Positions 40,847 through 49,891 are shown, counted from the first letter of the stretch. The stretch: 64,000 nt of DNA from Antrihabitans stalactiti (GCF_012932915.1 NZ_VCQU01000011.1:176330-240329); one strand, 5' to 3'. A program made the numbers and translations. Notes: generated by a model from the sequence alone, not told the origin.

Positions 40847-42049
40847 TCATACCGAAACCGGTGCATCCCAGTCGATGTGGTGGTCGAACATGAATGCCGC
40901 GGACTTGTCGCCACCCTTCGCCATCTTCTTCAGGAAGACGGGCATGAAGAGGTCACGTAGCACTCGACCGACCGGTCCGGCAGCCTTGCTGTTGCTCGTC
41001 CGCGCCGCAGATTCGACGATCTTCTCCACCCGGTCACGACGCAGGCCTTCATAGGTCGCGAACGCGGTCGGAATGTCGCGGTCGTCGCGCAAGCACTTGG
41101 CGAGGATCACCGCGTCCTCGATCGCCAACGACGCCCCTTGCCCCGACGACGGCGAAGCCGCATGTGCCGCATCACCGATGATGATCATCGAATCGTTGTG
41201 CCACGTCTTGACTTTCGGCATGTCGAACGTCGGCCATGCCCTGATCTCACCGGGCGTCGCATCGATGATCGCCTGCGCCGGACCGTTGTCTTTGGCGAAC
41301 AGTTCGCGCAGCTCATCGCGCCATTGCGCGTCGGTGATCGCCTCCAGTTCAGCCTGTGAGGGCTGCCGCTTGCGCGGTGGATTCGCGAACCACCAGATCT
41401 CGCCGTTCTCGTTGATTGCGTAGGCAAAGAAGCATCGCTTGCCGAAGGTCATCTCGAACGTGCCAGGTCCGACGGGCACATCGACTCCGCGGGCGTAGCC
41501 GCCCACGTTCAGAACGGGCACAAAGCGCGGCTCCGGCGCGGCCGGATCGATCAGTTTGCGAACTGTCGACCTGATGCCGTCGGCGCCGATCAAGAGATCG
41601 CCATCGGCATGCGAGCCGTCATCGAACCTCGCCCGAACGCCGCCGCCTGGGAGTTGCTCTGCACCAATCAGTTTCTTTCCGTACTCGATATCGACGCCGC
41701 GTCTCGCTGCCTCGTCTTGCAGCGCTCCGTAGATCTCGGCGCGCTTGATCGTCTGGGTGACCGTTCCATCGGCGAGACTGCCGCCAAGAGGTATCTCACC
41801 CAACACTTTCCCGGTTCCGCTACGGAATACGAGTGTGGGCGTTGGGAAGCCGATCCCGGTCACAACCCCATTCGCGTCGATTGCCCGCAACGCGTCCATT
41901 CCGTTCACTGCGAACGTCAGGAATGCGCCGACGTCCGCGGCGGCGTGTGGATACCGCTCGTACACAGTCGATTCGATCCCGGCTCGCTGCAACGCCATCG
42001 CGACGACGGGTCCTGCGATTCCCCCGCCAACTACCAATGCCCTCGTCAT
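40847..42049 (-). CDS. FAD-dependent aromatic-type monooxygenase (400 aa)
   Basis: Class A flavoprotein monooxygenase. FAD-binding motif GGGIAGPVVAMAL at residues 8-20, LLIGADGIRSTVRK, and GDAAHAASPSSGQGASLAIED for the pyrophosphate and ribityl sites. It is a single-component enzyme using NAD(P)H directly. It is divergent from the MarR regulator gene across 58 bp that contain a perfect 13-bp-arm palindrome, so MarR control is likely. The substrate is unknown; related enzymes hydroxylate phenols, salicylate, or antibiotics such as tetracycline and rifampicin. Confidence 0.92.
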   Translation of the reverse strand: MTRALVVGGGIAGPVVAMALQRAGIESTVYERYPHAAADVGAFLTFAVNGMDALRAIDANGVVTGIGFPTPTLVFRSGTGKVLGEIPLGGSLADGTVTQTIKRAEIYGALQDEAARRGVDIEYGKKLIGAEQLPGGGVRARFDDGSHADGDLLIGADGIRSTVRKLIDPAAPEPRFVPVLNVGGYARGVDVPVGPGTFEMTFGKRCFFAYAINENGEIWWFANPPRKRQPSQAELEAITDAQWRDELRELFAKDNGPAQAIIDATPGEIRAWPTFDMPKVKTWHNDSMIIIGDAAHAASPSSGQGASLAIEDAVILAKCLRDDRDIPTAFATYEGLRRDRVEKIVESAARTSNSKAAGPVGRVLRDLFMPVFLKKMAKGGDKSAAFMFDHHIDWDAPVSV

Positions 42050-42060
42050 TTCTCTTCCTC

Positions 42061-42092
42061 CATATATTTCGTTTGGCCGAACGAAATATATG
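42061..42092. promoter_or_regulatory. MarR operator, perfect 13-bp inverted repeat
   Basis: CATATATTTCGTT and AACGAAATATATG are perfect inverted arms around TGGCCG. The site fills the divergent promoter between the monooxygenase and marR genes and sits 15 bp before the marR start, so it would control both. Confidence 0.8.
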
Positions 42093-42095
42093 CGT

Positions 42096-42101
42096 TAGAG
42101 T
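42096..42101 (+). promoter_or_regulatory. Candidate -10 of a leaderless marR transcript
   Basis: TAGAGT lies 6 nt before the GTG start at 42108 and no ribosome site is present. It directly abuts the MarR palindrome, so the regulator would block its own promoter. Confidence 0.4.
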
Positions 42102-42107
42102 ATTTGT

Positions 42108-42572
42108 GTGTCAACAGCGAACAGCGCCGATCGGGAGAAACTCATCCAGGCGGTCGAGATGGGCGGCAGGATGCTCAGCACGGCGGCGATGATGTTTCAC
42201 ACGCGACTCGCAGAGCTACAGGGCCTCAATCAATCCGACGGCAAGGCGCTCGACCTGATCGTCAGATACGGACCGCTCACAGCAGGTCAGCTGTCGGAGC
42301 GGTCCGGGCTGGCGCCCGCATCGGTGACGGGCCTGATCGGCCGGCTGGAGAAGATCGGCGCCGCACGCCGGGTCCCGCATCCGGGCGACGGCCGCAAGGT
42401 GTTCGTCGAGTTCAATCCGCAATTTGCGACCGACAACTTGCACTACTTCGACGAGCTGATCCGGCTGAATCGCGAGCTGATGGAGGAGTTCGACGACGAC
42501 CAACTGCGCACGATCGCGCGCTACCTCACCGAGGTCTCCGAACGGCAGATGCAGGCAACTCGATCGCTGTAA
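42108..42572 (+). CDS. MarR-family transcriptional regulator (154 aa)
   Basis: Winged-helix regulator. The DNA-binding core spans residues 50-100: SDGKALDLIVRYGPLTAGQL, then SERSGLAPASVTGLIGRLEK and RVPHPGDGRKVFVEF (the wing). It is divergent from the FAD monooxygenase gene with an intervening strong palindrome, so it probably represses both itself and the monooxygenase and responds to an aromatic substrate. Its stop is followed after 11 nt by palindrome copy 3. Confidence 0.92.
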   Translation: MSTANSADREKLIQAVEMGGRMLSTAAMMFHTRLAELQGLNQSDGKALDLIVRYGPLTAGQLSERSGLAPASVTGLIGRLEKIGAARRVPHPGDGRKVFVEFNPQFATDNLHYFDELIRLNRELMEEFDDDQLRTIARYLTEVSERQMQATRSL

Positions 42573-42583
42573 CCCCCACCCTC

Positions 42584-42623
42584 GTGAGTCTTTTTGGAGT
42601 CCAGGGACTCCCAAAAGACTCAC
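42584..42623. repeat. Palindromic post-stop element, copy 3
   Basis: 18-bp arms GTGAGTCTTTTTGGAGTC / GACTCCCAAAAGACTCAC with one mismatch, loop CAGG, starting 11 nt after the marR stop. It extends outward by two further base pairs (TC...GA). Confidence 0.85.
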
Positions 42624-42666
42624 GACCCGATGGAACCGATCGGCCCGTTGCCGCGTCCAACCAATC

Positions 42667-42987
42667 ATGGGGACATTGAAGGTCGACTTGGACGTCCTGC
42701 AGGATCTCGGGCGCAAGGTCAACGCACTGGGGGAAGAAGCCGATGGATTCCGGATCGGGATGGGCACCGCGATTCGTGGTGATGTCATGCCGTCGGTGCG
42801 CACCGCGATCGAGATTTCCAATCAGATCGTCGACGCGGCGCTAATTCCGGCCATAAAGGAGCGGCTCACCGAAACCGGTGACGTCATGGTCAATATCGCC
42901 AATGAATACAAGGACCAGGACGAGCGGAACGCCCAGCTGATGGTCAGCGCATATCGCAATGCGATCGGCGACTGGACCGCGCCATGA
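42667..42987 (+). CDS. Small helical ESX-type partner protein (106 aa)
   Basis: An all-helical 106-residue protein of WXG100-like size but without a WXG tripeptide. Two amphipathic helices can be seen around residues 5-30 and 55-95, joined by a turn near GDVMPSVR. Such non-WXG partners are annotated as type VII secretion targets or ESX-1 secretion-associated proteins in Mycobacteriales. The ATG stop-start overlap (ATGA) with the next gene, which does have a WXG motif, supports co-folding and co-secretion of the two. The start has no visible ribosome site. Function is inferred only from size, helix pattern and context. Confidence 0.6.
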   Translation: MGTLKVDLDVLQDLGRKVNALGEEADGFRIGMGTAIRGDVMPSVRTAIEISNQIVDAALIPAIKERLTETGDVMVNIANEYKDQDERNAQLMVSAYRNAIGDWTAP

Positions 42988-45302
42988 CACTGACCCGGCA
43001 CGACATTCATTCCTGGAATCCAAGTGCGCTCAACGATGTCGGCGAGGCGTGGCTGGCGGTCGGCCGCAAGGTCGAAGAGCAATTCGAGAACTACGTGAAT
43101 GCCGTGACCACGGTGAACAACCACGACTGGCAGGGCATCACCGCCGACGCGGCACAGGCTCAGGCGACCGCGGATCGAAAAACGGCGTACGCGATCGTCG
43201 ACAAGCTCGACGCGGTCGCCCAAAAGGCGAAGCTCGGCGCGGAATCGATCGGCCGCTACTTGGGCGACGCGCGAGACACCCTCGCAATCGCGGTCGAGAA
43301 CAAGTTCGTCGTCGCGGACGATCTCACCGTGTCCGACAGCAAGTCCGATCCGACCGACGAACGCATCAAGTTGATGCACGAACTTCAGAACACCCTGCGC
43401 GACAAAGCCAAACTGGCCGAAGACGCCGACGCGCAGCTCAACCAGGACTTGCAGACGGCGACCAACGACCTGCGCGCGACCTTCACGAGCGCCGAAACGC
43501 TCGGCGCAGATCAAGGCGCCGAAGACGGTCACGACCTGGCGACCAACCCCGCCACCCTGACCCCCGAACAGGTACAACGGATCGTCGAGGCGGGAACGCT
43601 GACACCGACGCAACTCGCCTCGATGGCCGGCGACGGTCCGGTCACTATTCCCGCCTCGCAGATGGAGTACATCAACCAAGTCGCACGGTCACTGGACGGC
43701 AAGTCGCCGAGGGAAATCCAGGCGATTGCGACCCAACTGCCACCCAACGCACGCACGGCGCTGGCGAACGCAATGCAGATCATCTCCAACGAGCGCGTGA
43801 CCACCTCGGTCAAAGGTGACCCGAAAGGCCCCACGAACGGTGGTGCAGACCTGCTGCCCCAGAAGATTCGGGAGTCGTTGACGCGACGCGACCTTGTAGT
43901 CCGGACTTACGGCAGCATGTCGCCTGGCGATGTCCGCCCGCAAATCGACTTGAACGGCGTCAAGGACAACCAGGCGATTGCTCTTCTGGTTGCCGCAGGC
44001 GATGACCAGTACAAGGCGGGCAGCGCGTTGGACCACGGATTGCTCGAGGTCGGTCGGCAATATTTGGACGCCCAGGCCAGCCACGACGACAAGCCATACG
44101 AATACATCTTCTTCGACGGGCACCCTGCGATCTCAGGTGAGGACCGGTCAGGCGAGGCCCTGTACACGGCGATCACCGAGGACATATTCAGCAGCGTCGC
44201 GCCAGACAAAGCAGCGGTCGAACAGGCGTTGGCGAACACCGAGCACGGCGGCGATTTTGTCCACGACCTGCTGACTCGAAACTGGTCCAACGAACGACCG
44301 GCGATGGCATTGTTCGAATTCGCCGAGAACGATTCAACGGTCGAAGACTCCAACAATCGCGCTGACGTCCTAGCAGCGACGCGATCCGGCAACATCATGC
44401 AGGCCGTTGCGCAATACATGAGCACCGACGAAGGGGCCGCGGCGCTGCTGAACATCGAGGGAGAGAACTCCGAATCGGTCGGGCAACGTAATCCGGAGTT
44501 GCTCAACTCGATCTCGCACGGACTCGCCCCATACATACCGGACCTGGCGGGTGTCGACCAGCCGACGAGGCCTGGATTCGACACCGCGGAGTGGCTCAAC
44601 CCAAATACAGGGCACAACGATTACGCCGGATCCCGAAACGTGTTCACAGTCCTGAACTCAGGAAGCAACGCGGGCGGATACTTCACTCAGGCGACGATCG
44701 CGGAAATCATCCGCGACGAGGGCGAATACGCCGCGAACCCCCGAGATCCACAGGCTGGCCAGTACCTCAGCGCTGCTGGACGACTCGACGGCCTGATGGA
44801 TACCGGCATGCAGGCGGCTCTTCAGGACGAATACAACGACAAGAACGCGCACGAGAAGGAGGTCTACGAACGGCAGTCCAAGGCGTTCGACATCGCGAGC
44901 ACACTCCTCGGCGCCGCCGCCGAGAAGAGCCCGCACGGTGAGGCCGCTGGGCTACTGCTGGACATGGCTGGCGATTCGGTCAAGGAGGGGATTATCGGCA
45001 AGGAGCCCGGCGACGCAGAGCACGCCGACTTGAATGGTCCGGACCTAAATAGCCACTACTACAGCATCTTGAACGCAGCTGCGGACCATCTCCCGTCTAC
45101 CTTTCCAGATACCTTTCCCGATGCGTTCGACGCGGCAGGGCGGCTCAGATCTTTGGAAGAGATTCAGTTCGATTTGCGTGAACGTCCGAATGACCTTGGG
45201 CAGTTCCAGACAATGGTTCGGCTTCTCGGCAATCCGGCGGATCTCGGCAAGTTCGAGGATTCCTACAACCAAGTCACGCATTTCGGGGGCGCAGGCAAGT
45301 GA
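42984..45302 (+). CDS. WXG-type large ESX substrate candidate (772 aa)
   Basis: The first 90 residues resemble an ESX N-terminal helical hairpin with W49-Q50-G51 in HDWQGITADAA after DIHSWNPSALNDVGEAW. The remainder is mainly helical and resembles the Mycobacteriales family annotated as TPR-repeat-region proteins; segments such as LDHGLLEVGRQYL and VHDLLTRNWSNERPA are typical. No signal peptide, membrane segment or recognised toxin catalytic motif was found; the last 150 residues are the least familiar. It overlaps the small partner upstream (4 nt) and the lipoprotein downstream (1 nt). Secretion by a type VII system encoded elsewhere is inferred. The third position lipoprotein could be an immunity or surface-assembly factor. 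Confidence 0.6.
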   Translation: MTLTRHDIHSWNPSALNDVGEAWLAVGRKVEEQFENYVNAVTTVNNHDWQGITADAAQAQATADRKTAYAIVDKLDAVAQKAKLGAESIGRYLGDARDTLAIAVENKFVVADDLTVSDSKSDPTDERIKLMHELQNTLRDKAKLAEDADAQLNQDLQTATNDLRATFTSAETLGADQGAEDGHDLATNPATLTPEQVQRIVEAGTLTPTQLASMAGDGPVTIPASQMEYINQVARSLDGKSPREIQAIATQLPPNARTALANAMQIISNERVTTSVKGDPKGPTNGGADLLPQKIRESLTRRDLVVRTYGSMSPGDVRPQIDLNGVKDNQAIALLVAAGDDQYKAGSALDHGLLEVGRQYLDAQASHDDKPYEYIFFDGHPAISGEDRSGEALYTAITEDIFSSVAPDKAAVEQALANTEHGGDFVHDLLTRNWSNERPAMALFEFAENDSTVEDSNNRADVLAATRSGNIMQAVAQYMSTDEGAAALLNIEGENSESVGQRNPELLNSISHGLAPYIPDLAGVDQPTRPGFDTAEWLNPNTGHNDYAGSRNVFTVLNSGSNAGGYFTQATIAEIIRDEGEYAANPRDPQAGQYLSAAGRLDGLMDTGMQAALQDEYNDKNAHEKEVYERQSKAFDIASTLLGAAAEKSPHGEAAGLLLDMAGDSVKEGIIGKEPGDAEHADLNGPDLNSHYYSILNAAADHLPSTFPDTFPDAFDAAGRLRSLEEIQFDLRERPNDLGQFQTMVRLLGNPADLGKFEDSYNQVTHFGGAGK

Positions 45303-46078
45303 TGACTAAATTTAGGTTTACCATCGTGGCACTCTCACTGATTGCAGTTTGCTCATCGTCCGGCTGTTCGACGAACTCCGAGGAAACCCGCGGCCTGAGC
45401 GGCGTGCCGGTGATCCCGTACAACCACGTGTGGTCTGCGGACGAGGGCATCGATTTGTTCAGCCGTGGAGCAGAACTCGTGCGCGCCGCACAGGAAACGC
45501 GCATCTACGGCTACTACGTCGGGATTAAGAATTCGTATCCGGGCTTTGCCGACGCACTGGGGCCGGACGTTCGGCGGAACAAGCAAATCGACCATATCGA
45601 AGCCGATAGCCTCGCCCTCGCCAGGCAGCGTCCGCACACCAACTTCGAGTACATGACCGATTACTCCGGCACGTCGACGAGCGTGTCAGCCACGGTTTGC
45701 GGCTACTTGACGTTTCCTGGCAAACGGCAGCCGGAGAACAGACCAATGTCTCTGAATACAGTCCATCGGATTCGCCTCGTGAACACCGCCGATGCCCCGG
45801 GCGTCGCGGGCATTCCAGATGCCGAGGCCTCTCGCAAAGATCCACGCGCGCACCGACGGCCCGATTGGAACGTCTTCGGAACGTGGCGAATCGTAGAACT
45901 CCAGTCCTGGCAAGAGGCTGATTTGCCTGGTCGTTGCGCGGACTGGTGGCAAAAACAATTCCCTACGTTCACTCGATCAGCGAATAATTACATGCTTTCG
46001 CCACCGGGCTTCGAGCTTCCGCCGATGCCGGTCGCACATCAGTATCCGGAGTGGATCGGTCCATCCCATCCCGAATGA
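45302..46078 (+). CDS. Putative lipoprotein of the ESX-like cassette (258 aa)
   Basis: Signal peptide with lipobox SSGC and lipidated Cys22, then a soluble domain with a second cysteine pair (TVCGYL and GRCADWW). No known family was recognised. The ATG overlaps the preceding stop (TGATG), so it is translationally coupled to the large WXG protein. Base composition is lower in GC than neighbouring genes, with codons such as AAA and TTT near the start, suggesting recent acquisition. By analogy with secreted-effector cassettes, it may be an immunity protein or an outer-surface accessory, but this is inference. It ends 9 nt before palindrome copy 4. Confidence 0.6.
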   Translation: MTKFRFTIVALSLIAVCSSSGCSTNSEETRGLSGVPVIPYNHVWSADEGIDLFSRGAELVRAAQETRIYGYYVGIKNSYPGFADALGPDVRRNKQIDHIEADSLALARQRPHTNFEYMTDYSGTSTSVSATVCGYLTFPGKRQPENRPMSLNTVHRIRLVNTADAPGVAGIPDAEASRKDPRAHRRPDWNVFGTWRIVELQSWQEADLPGRCADWWQKQFPTFTRSANNYMLSPPGFELPPMPVAHQYPEWIGPSHPE

Positions 46079-46087
46079 TGTTCCGTT

Positions 46088-46127
46088 GTGAGTCTTTTCG
46101 GAGTCCCTGGACTCCGAAAAGACTGAC
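46088..46127. repeat. Palindromic post-stop element, copy 4
   Basis: 18-bp arms GTGAGTCTTTTCGGAGTC / GACTCCGAAAAGACTGAC with one mismatch, loop CCTG. It fills the gap between two convergent genes, 9 nt after the lipoprotein stop and 3 nt after the SpoIID-protein stop, so it serves both strands. Confidence 0.85.
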
Positions 46128-46130
46128 AAG

Positions 46131-47486
46131 CTATTCGACGCCGACTTCGCGGAGGAAGCTCAGGTCCACAACCTTGGCGCCGACGTCTGGAGTCCAGATG
46201 ATGGCTCCGTTGGTGAAGATGCGGAACTTTCCGGTCTGCTTGGGCAGCGGCAATTCGGGGCCGATGGGGGCGCCGAGGGTCGAGGTCAGGCCGCCGACCT
46301 CACGGTATTTTGCGTCGATCGCCGAGCCAGGGGCGACCACGATGCTCGGGTCGACGGGAACTCGCGGTGTCGCCGGTAGCTCAGGAGCTACAGCGACGTC
46401 CGGGGGCACGATCGTCTCGTCTGGCGTCAATGTCGTGTCGGGCACGACAGGTGCGGCGGGCACGATCGGTGGGGCCTTGGCGAGACTGTCTTCGGCAGTG
46501 CCGTCGGCGTCGCTCGAAGCGGAGTACTCGGCCCGAAGGATCGCGCCGTCTTTCATCAAGACGACTCCGCTCGTCGACGCTACCGCCTCATCGGTGCGCG
46601 GATCTTCGCCTGCGGACCCGCCGTAGACCTGGCAGTCGGTGGTGTCACACGTCTGTGCGTAGTCGTAGCGCTTTTCGACCGCCGAGTAAGACCGCGCGGC
46701 AATCGCTTGTGCGCGAAGTGCTTCCGCCCCGCCCTTGTCGGCCCAGCCTGCTTCCATCTCCCTCGGCACGACGCCGCGAAGGTAGTCCTCCATCTCGACC
46801 GAGTTGACGGTCCGTAGCGCGTTGCCTTCGGTTGCGACACCGAGGGCGCCGCGGTAGGAGGTGTCGCCGTCGCACAACTTCAGGTGCTCGCTCGCGGGGC
46901 GATCGATGCCGAGGTCGACGGGATCGATCCACGGGTTGTCAGTGGCGGCCTGCCACACCACATCGCCACCGCATTTATCGGTGACTACGACATTTGCACC
47001 ACCCGGCGACGGTTCGAGATGAGCGGCCTGACCGGCTTCGACCTGCCTGCCCGCGACCACCATGCCGGTGTCGGAATAGACATCGAGCGGTTTGTCGTCG
47101 CGGCCTTGCAGCCGGACCAGGATCGTGCCCGGAGTGAACGTGCCGAGGGTGCTGTCGGGGTAGTAGTGCGCGACGATTTGCTCCGCGGTCCACCCGGCCT
47201 TCGCGTAGTCGAAAGCACCGTATTGCCCTAGACCGCGACCGTGTCCGGAGCCTCGACCCGCAATATCCTCGACCTGTCCCGTCGACTGGACCAGGTGGTT
47301 GGAACCGACGGCGAAAAGCGTTCCGGTGACGATGAGAGTCGGCGCCATCGCGTAGAGGCCGTAGCGCAACGCTGTCGGGCGCCAGCCACTGCGGATCGGT
47401 CTGCCTGCGACGAAACGCTTCTTTCGGCCGGGTGAGGCGCCACCTGGTCCGCGCACGAACCATCGCCGGGTATCGATTCCACGCAT
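46131..47486 (-). CDS. SpoIID/LytB-domain envelope protein with C-terminal LGFP-type repeat
   Basis: Membrane-anchored SpoIID-domain protein. After one membrane segment near residues 40-65, the conserved GRGSGHGRGLGQYGAFDYAK region follows, then MEDYLRGVVPREMEAGW and ALRAQAIAARSYS with CDTTDCQVYGG. SpoIID is a lytic transglycosylase in sporulation; actinobacterial members are thought to help peptidoglycan hydrolysis. After a Pro/Val-rich linker, the C-terminus has an LGFP-like repeat (LGAPIGPELPLP). AAGGAG lies 8 nt before ATG 47486, so this start is preferred over one at 47558. It is divergent from the PGRP amidase, suggesting a joint role in peptidoglycan remodelling. Confidence 0.88.
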   Translation of the reverse strand: MRGIDTRRWFVRGPGGASPGRKKRFVAGRPIRSGWRPTALRYGLYAMAPTLIVTGTLFAVGSNHLVQSTGQVEDIAGRGSGHGRGLGQYGAFDYAKAGWTAEQIVAHYYPDSTLGTFTPGTILVRLQGRDDKPLDVYSDTGMVVAGRQVEAGQAAHLEPSPGGANVVVTDKCGGDVVWQAATDNPWIDPVDLGIDRPASEHLKLCDGDTSYRGALGVATEGNALRTVNSVEMEDYLRGVVPREMEAGWADKGGAEALRAQAIAARSYSAVEKRYDYAQTCDTTDCQVYGGSAGEDPRTDEAVASTSGVVLMKDGAILRAEYSASSDADGTAEDSLAKAPPIVPAAPVVPDTTLTPDETIVPPDVAVAPELPATPRVPVDPSIVVAPGSAIDAKYREVGGLTSTLGAPIGPELPLPKQTGKFRIFTNGAIIWTPDVGAKVVDLSFLREVGVE

Positions 47487-47593
47487 GAGATCTGCTCCTT
47501 GGCTCGGCTTCGGCATGTCGCGACGCAACCGACAAATGGGACGGCTAATATCCGACACGAAGTCTCAAGTTCAGGTTGAGTCTTGGGACTGGT

Positions 47594-47647
47594 GTGACTA
47601 GTGTGACTTGCGAGGTGTTCAGAAGCAACATAAGTCACAGAAGTAAC
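47594..47647. promoter_or_regulatory. GTGACT repeats in the SpoIID/amidase divergent promoter
   Basis: GTGACT at 47594-47599 and 47603-47608 (9-bp period), an inverted copy AGTCAC at 47633-47638, and GTAAC at 47643-47647. The 9-bp period matches the pair upstream of the mycolyltransferase gene. This resembles MtrA-type sites. The rest of the 295-bp gap (47487-47781) holds the two promoters and no gene. Confidence 0.5.
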
Positions 47648-47781
47648 GGCCCAATTACAAAACCGCATACCACGACGTTGCAGATACAGGCGAGCGACAA
47701 CACCGATCTCGAGCACCTATGAGATCGGCGCATTGCTGCAAACGCTCCACCGTTCGCCGACTACAACCATGGGAGAGACTC

Positions 47782-49884
47782 TTGCCGTACCGCCGACCGA
47801 AACCTTCGATCGTCCTGGGGGCAGTGGCAGCGATCGCTGTCGCGAGTCCGATCGCGGCATACACAGTGGGACCGACAACCGACGTCACTCACGCCAACGA
47901 CAAGCGGAGCGCGGTACCGACGCAGATCGCCGAGCTCGTCGTCGCGTCGCTGCCCGACATCGTCATCCCACTGAAAGACATCACGGGCCTCGATCTACCC
48001 GACCTCCGGCTCAGCGACCTCAAGAACCTTCCGCTCCCGAACGAGATCGTGATCCCCTCAGCGCTGCCGATCCCCGAAATTCCCGGGTTGATCGATCCGG
48101 CGACACCAGTCACCCCTGACCAACTTCCACCCGGCGTGGTCGACCGAGTCGGCACGACCGTGAAAGAGGTCACGCACGACACTCCGTTCAGCATGATCGC
48201 CTTGACCGCAAAGAATCTCGCGTCGGCCGATGCGAAGGTCCGGGTGAAGAAGGAGGACGGCACCTGGGGTCCCTGGTGGTCGACCGAGCAACTCGACACC
48301 CGCCGCACCGACTCGACCGCTCCTGGCACGAAGACCGGCACCGAGCCGATCTATGTCGGCGAGACCAAGACAGCGCAAGTTCTCGTGACGCGTAAGACCG
48401 AGAAGCCGCCGGTCGCTCCCGCGGCTCCGGCGACACCAACACCAACGACACCGACTCCCGCGCCTCCGGCTCCTGCGAATCCCGAGCCAGCAACAACAGC
48501 ACCGCAGGCACCCGCCGCCCCGGCACCGGCGACTCCGCCGACAACGGAAGCCACACCTCCGGCACCCACGCCGGCGGCAGAACCGGTACCGGCCGAGCCG
48601 CTCGGCTACATGCCTGCCTCGGTGAACAAGCCGCTGCGTGAAGAGCCCGCACCGGGCGACGACGTAACTGACGACATGTCCGTCGCGTTGATCGACCCGG
48701 GCTCGGCGCCCGACGACGCCAACCTGTCCGACATCGCCGAGCCGCTGCCCCATGGCGGACCGAAGGTGATCACCCGCGAACAGTGGGGAGCCGACGAGTC
48801 GATTCGCTGCCAGAACCCGGATTACGACGACTTCATCGGTGGTGCGACCGTGCACCATACGGCCGGAAACAACGACTACACGAAAGCCGAATCCGCGGAG
48901 ATCGTCCGCGCGATCTACGCCTATCACGCCCAAACGCTGGACTGGTGCGACATCGGCTACAACGCACTCGTCGACAAGTACGGACAGATCTTCGAAGGCC
49001 GCGCAGGTGGCCTGGACAAGGCTGTCCAGGGTGCGCACGCCGGCGGCTTCAACGAGAACACGGTCGGCGTTGCGATGATGGGCAATTACGACGAGGTCGA
49101 GCCGACCGCGGCGACGCTGAATGCGATCGGCTCGTTCATCGGCTGGCGGCTCAAGAGCGCAAACCTCGACCCCAAGGGCACGACGGTGATGTACTCCGAA
49201 GGCACCGAATTCACGCCGTTCGCCGAAGGTGAAGAGGTAGATCTACCAGTCATTTTCGCCCACCGTGACGTCGGAAACACCGATTGCCCCGGCGAGCTGG
49301 CGTACGAGAAGATGGACGAAATTCGGGACATCGCGGAGACGTTCATCGACGCCTCGAACGACGTGTCCGAACCTGCGCCAGTGGTCCCCCGCCGACCCAC
49401 GCCGTCGACCGAGGTCGAGGTCGCTCCGGAATCCCCTGTGACCGTCGCGCCACCCGCCCCAGTCGAAACTCGCCCGTCGCCGCTGCCAACCGAGCTGGTC
49501 CGCGCAACCGACACGCACCCGATCGCGCAGCGCTGGGTAGCTGAAGGTGGCGAACAAGGGCGATTGGGGGCAGCGTTGTCCGGCTTGCTCCCTGCGAAGG
49601 ACGGTCAGCAGTACGCAAAGTTCGCCAACGGCTTCATCTACTCGGCGCCGGGCGGAAAGATCGTCACCGTTGTCGGCAGGATCCTCGAGCAATTCCTCCA
49701 GCTAGGGCTCGACGCGAGCGCGCTCGGACTGCCTCTGACCGACGAGATCCCAGTCCCCGAAGGTGTTCGAGTCGATTTCCAGCACGGTTCGCTGATCTTC
49801 AATCAGGTGACGGGATTCGTGTCGACGCTGGTCAAGACCTACAACGATTCCTACGAGGAGAACTACAACAACCCGCCGAACTGA
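47782..49884 (+). CDS. PGRP/Amidase_2 N-acetylmuramoyl-L-alanine amidase with C-terminal LGFP repeats
   Basis: Secreted peptidoglycan amidase (counterpart of M. tuberculosis Rv3811). The TTG at 47782, with GGAGAG 6 nt upstream, begins MPYRRPKPSIVLG with a signal peptide; a longer frame from 47719 lacks a ribosome site. A middle region with a Pro/Ala/Thr-rich linker (about residues 210-280) precedes the PGRP domain from about residue 326 (ITREQWGADES). Zinc ligands are visible: H358 in TVHHTAG, H494 in FAHRDVG and C502 in NTDCPG. The C-terminal region has LGFP-type repeats (RLGAALSG, LGLPLTDEIPVP) for cell-wall attachment. It is divergent from the SpoIID-protein gene. Confidence 0.92.
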   Translation: MPYRRPKPSIVLGAVAAIAVASPIAAYTVGPTTDVTHANDKRSAVPTQIAELVVASLPDIVIPLKDITGLDLPDLRLSDLKNLPLPNEIVIPSALPIPEIPGLIDPATPVTPDQLPPGVVDRVGTTVKEVTHDTPFSMIALTAKNLASADAKVRVKKEDGTWGPWWSTEQLDTRRTDSTAPGTKTGTEPIYVGETKTAQVLVTRKTEKPPVAPAAPATPTPTTPTPAPPAPANPEPATTAPQAPAAPAPATPPTTEATPPAPTPAAEPVPAEPLGYMPASVNKPLREEPAPGDDVTDDMSVALIDPGSAPDDANLSDIAEPLPHGGPKVITREQWGADESIRCQNPDYDDFIGGATVHHTAGNNDYTKAESAEIVRAIYAYHAQTLDWCDIGYNALVDKYGQIFEGRAGGLDKAVQGAHAGGFNENTVGVAMMGNYDEVEPTAATLNAIGSFIGWRLKSANLDPKGTTVMYSEGTEFTPFAEGEEVDLPVIFAHRDVGNTDCPGELAYEKMDEIRDIAETFIDASNDVSEPAPVVPRRPTPSTEVEVAPESPVTVAPPAPVETRPSPLPTELVRATDTHPIAQRWVAEGGEQGRLGAALSGLLPAKDGQQYAKFANGFIYSAPGGKIVTVVGRILEQFLQLGLDASALGLPLTDEIPVPEGVRVDFQHGSLIFNQVTGFVSTLVKTYNDSYEENYNNPPN

Positions 49885-49891
49885 CTCTGCG

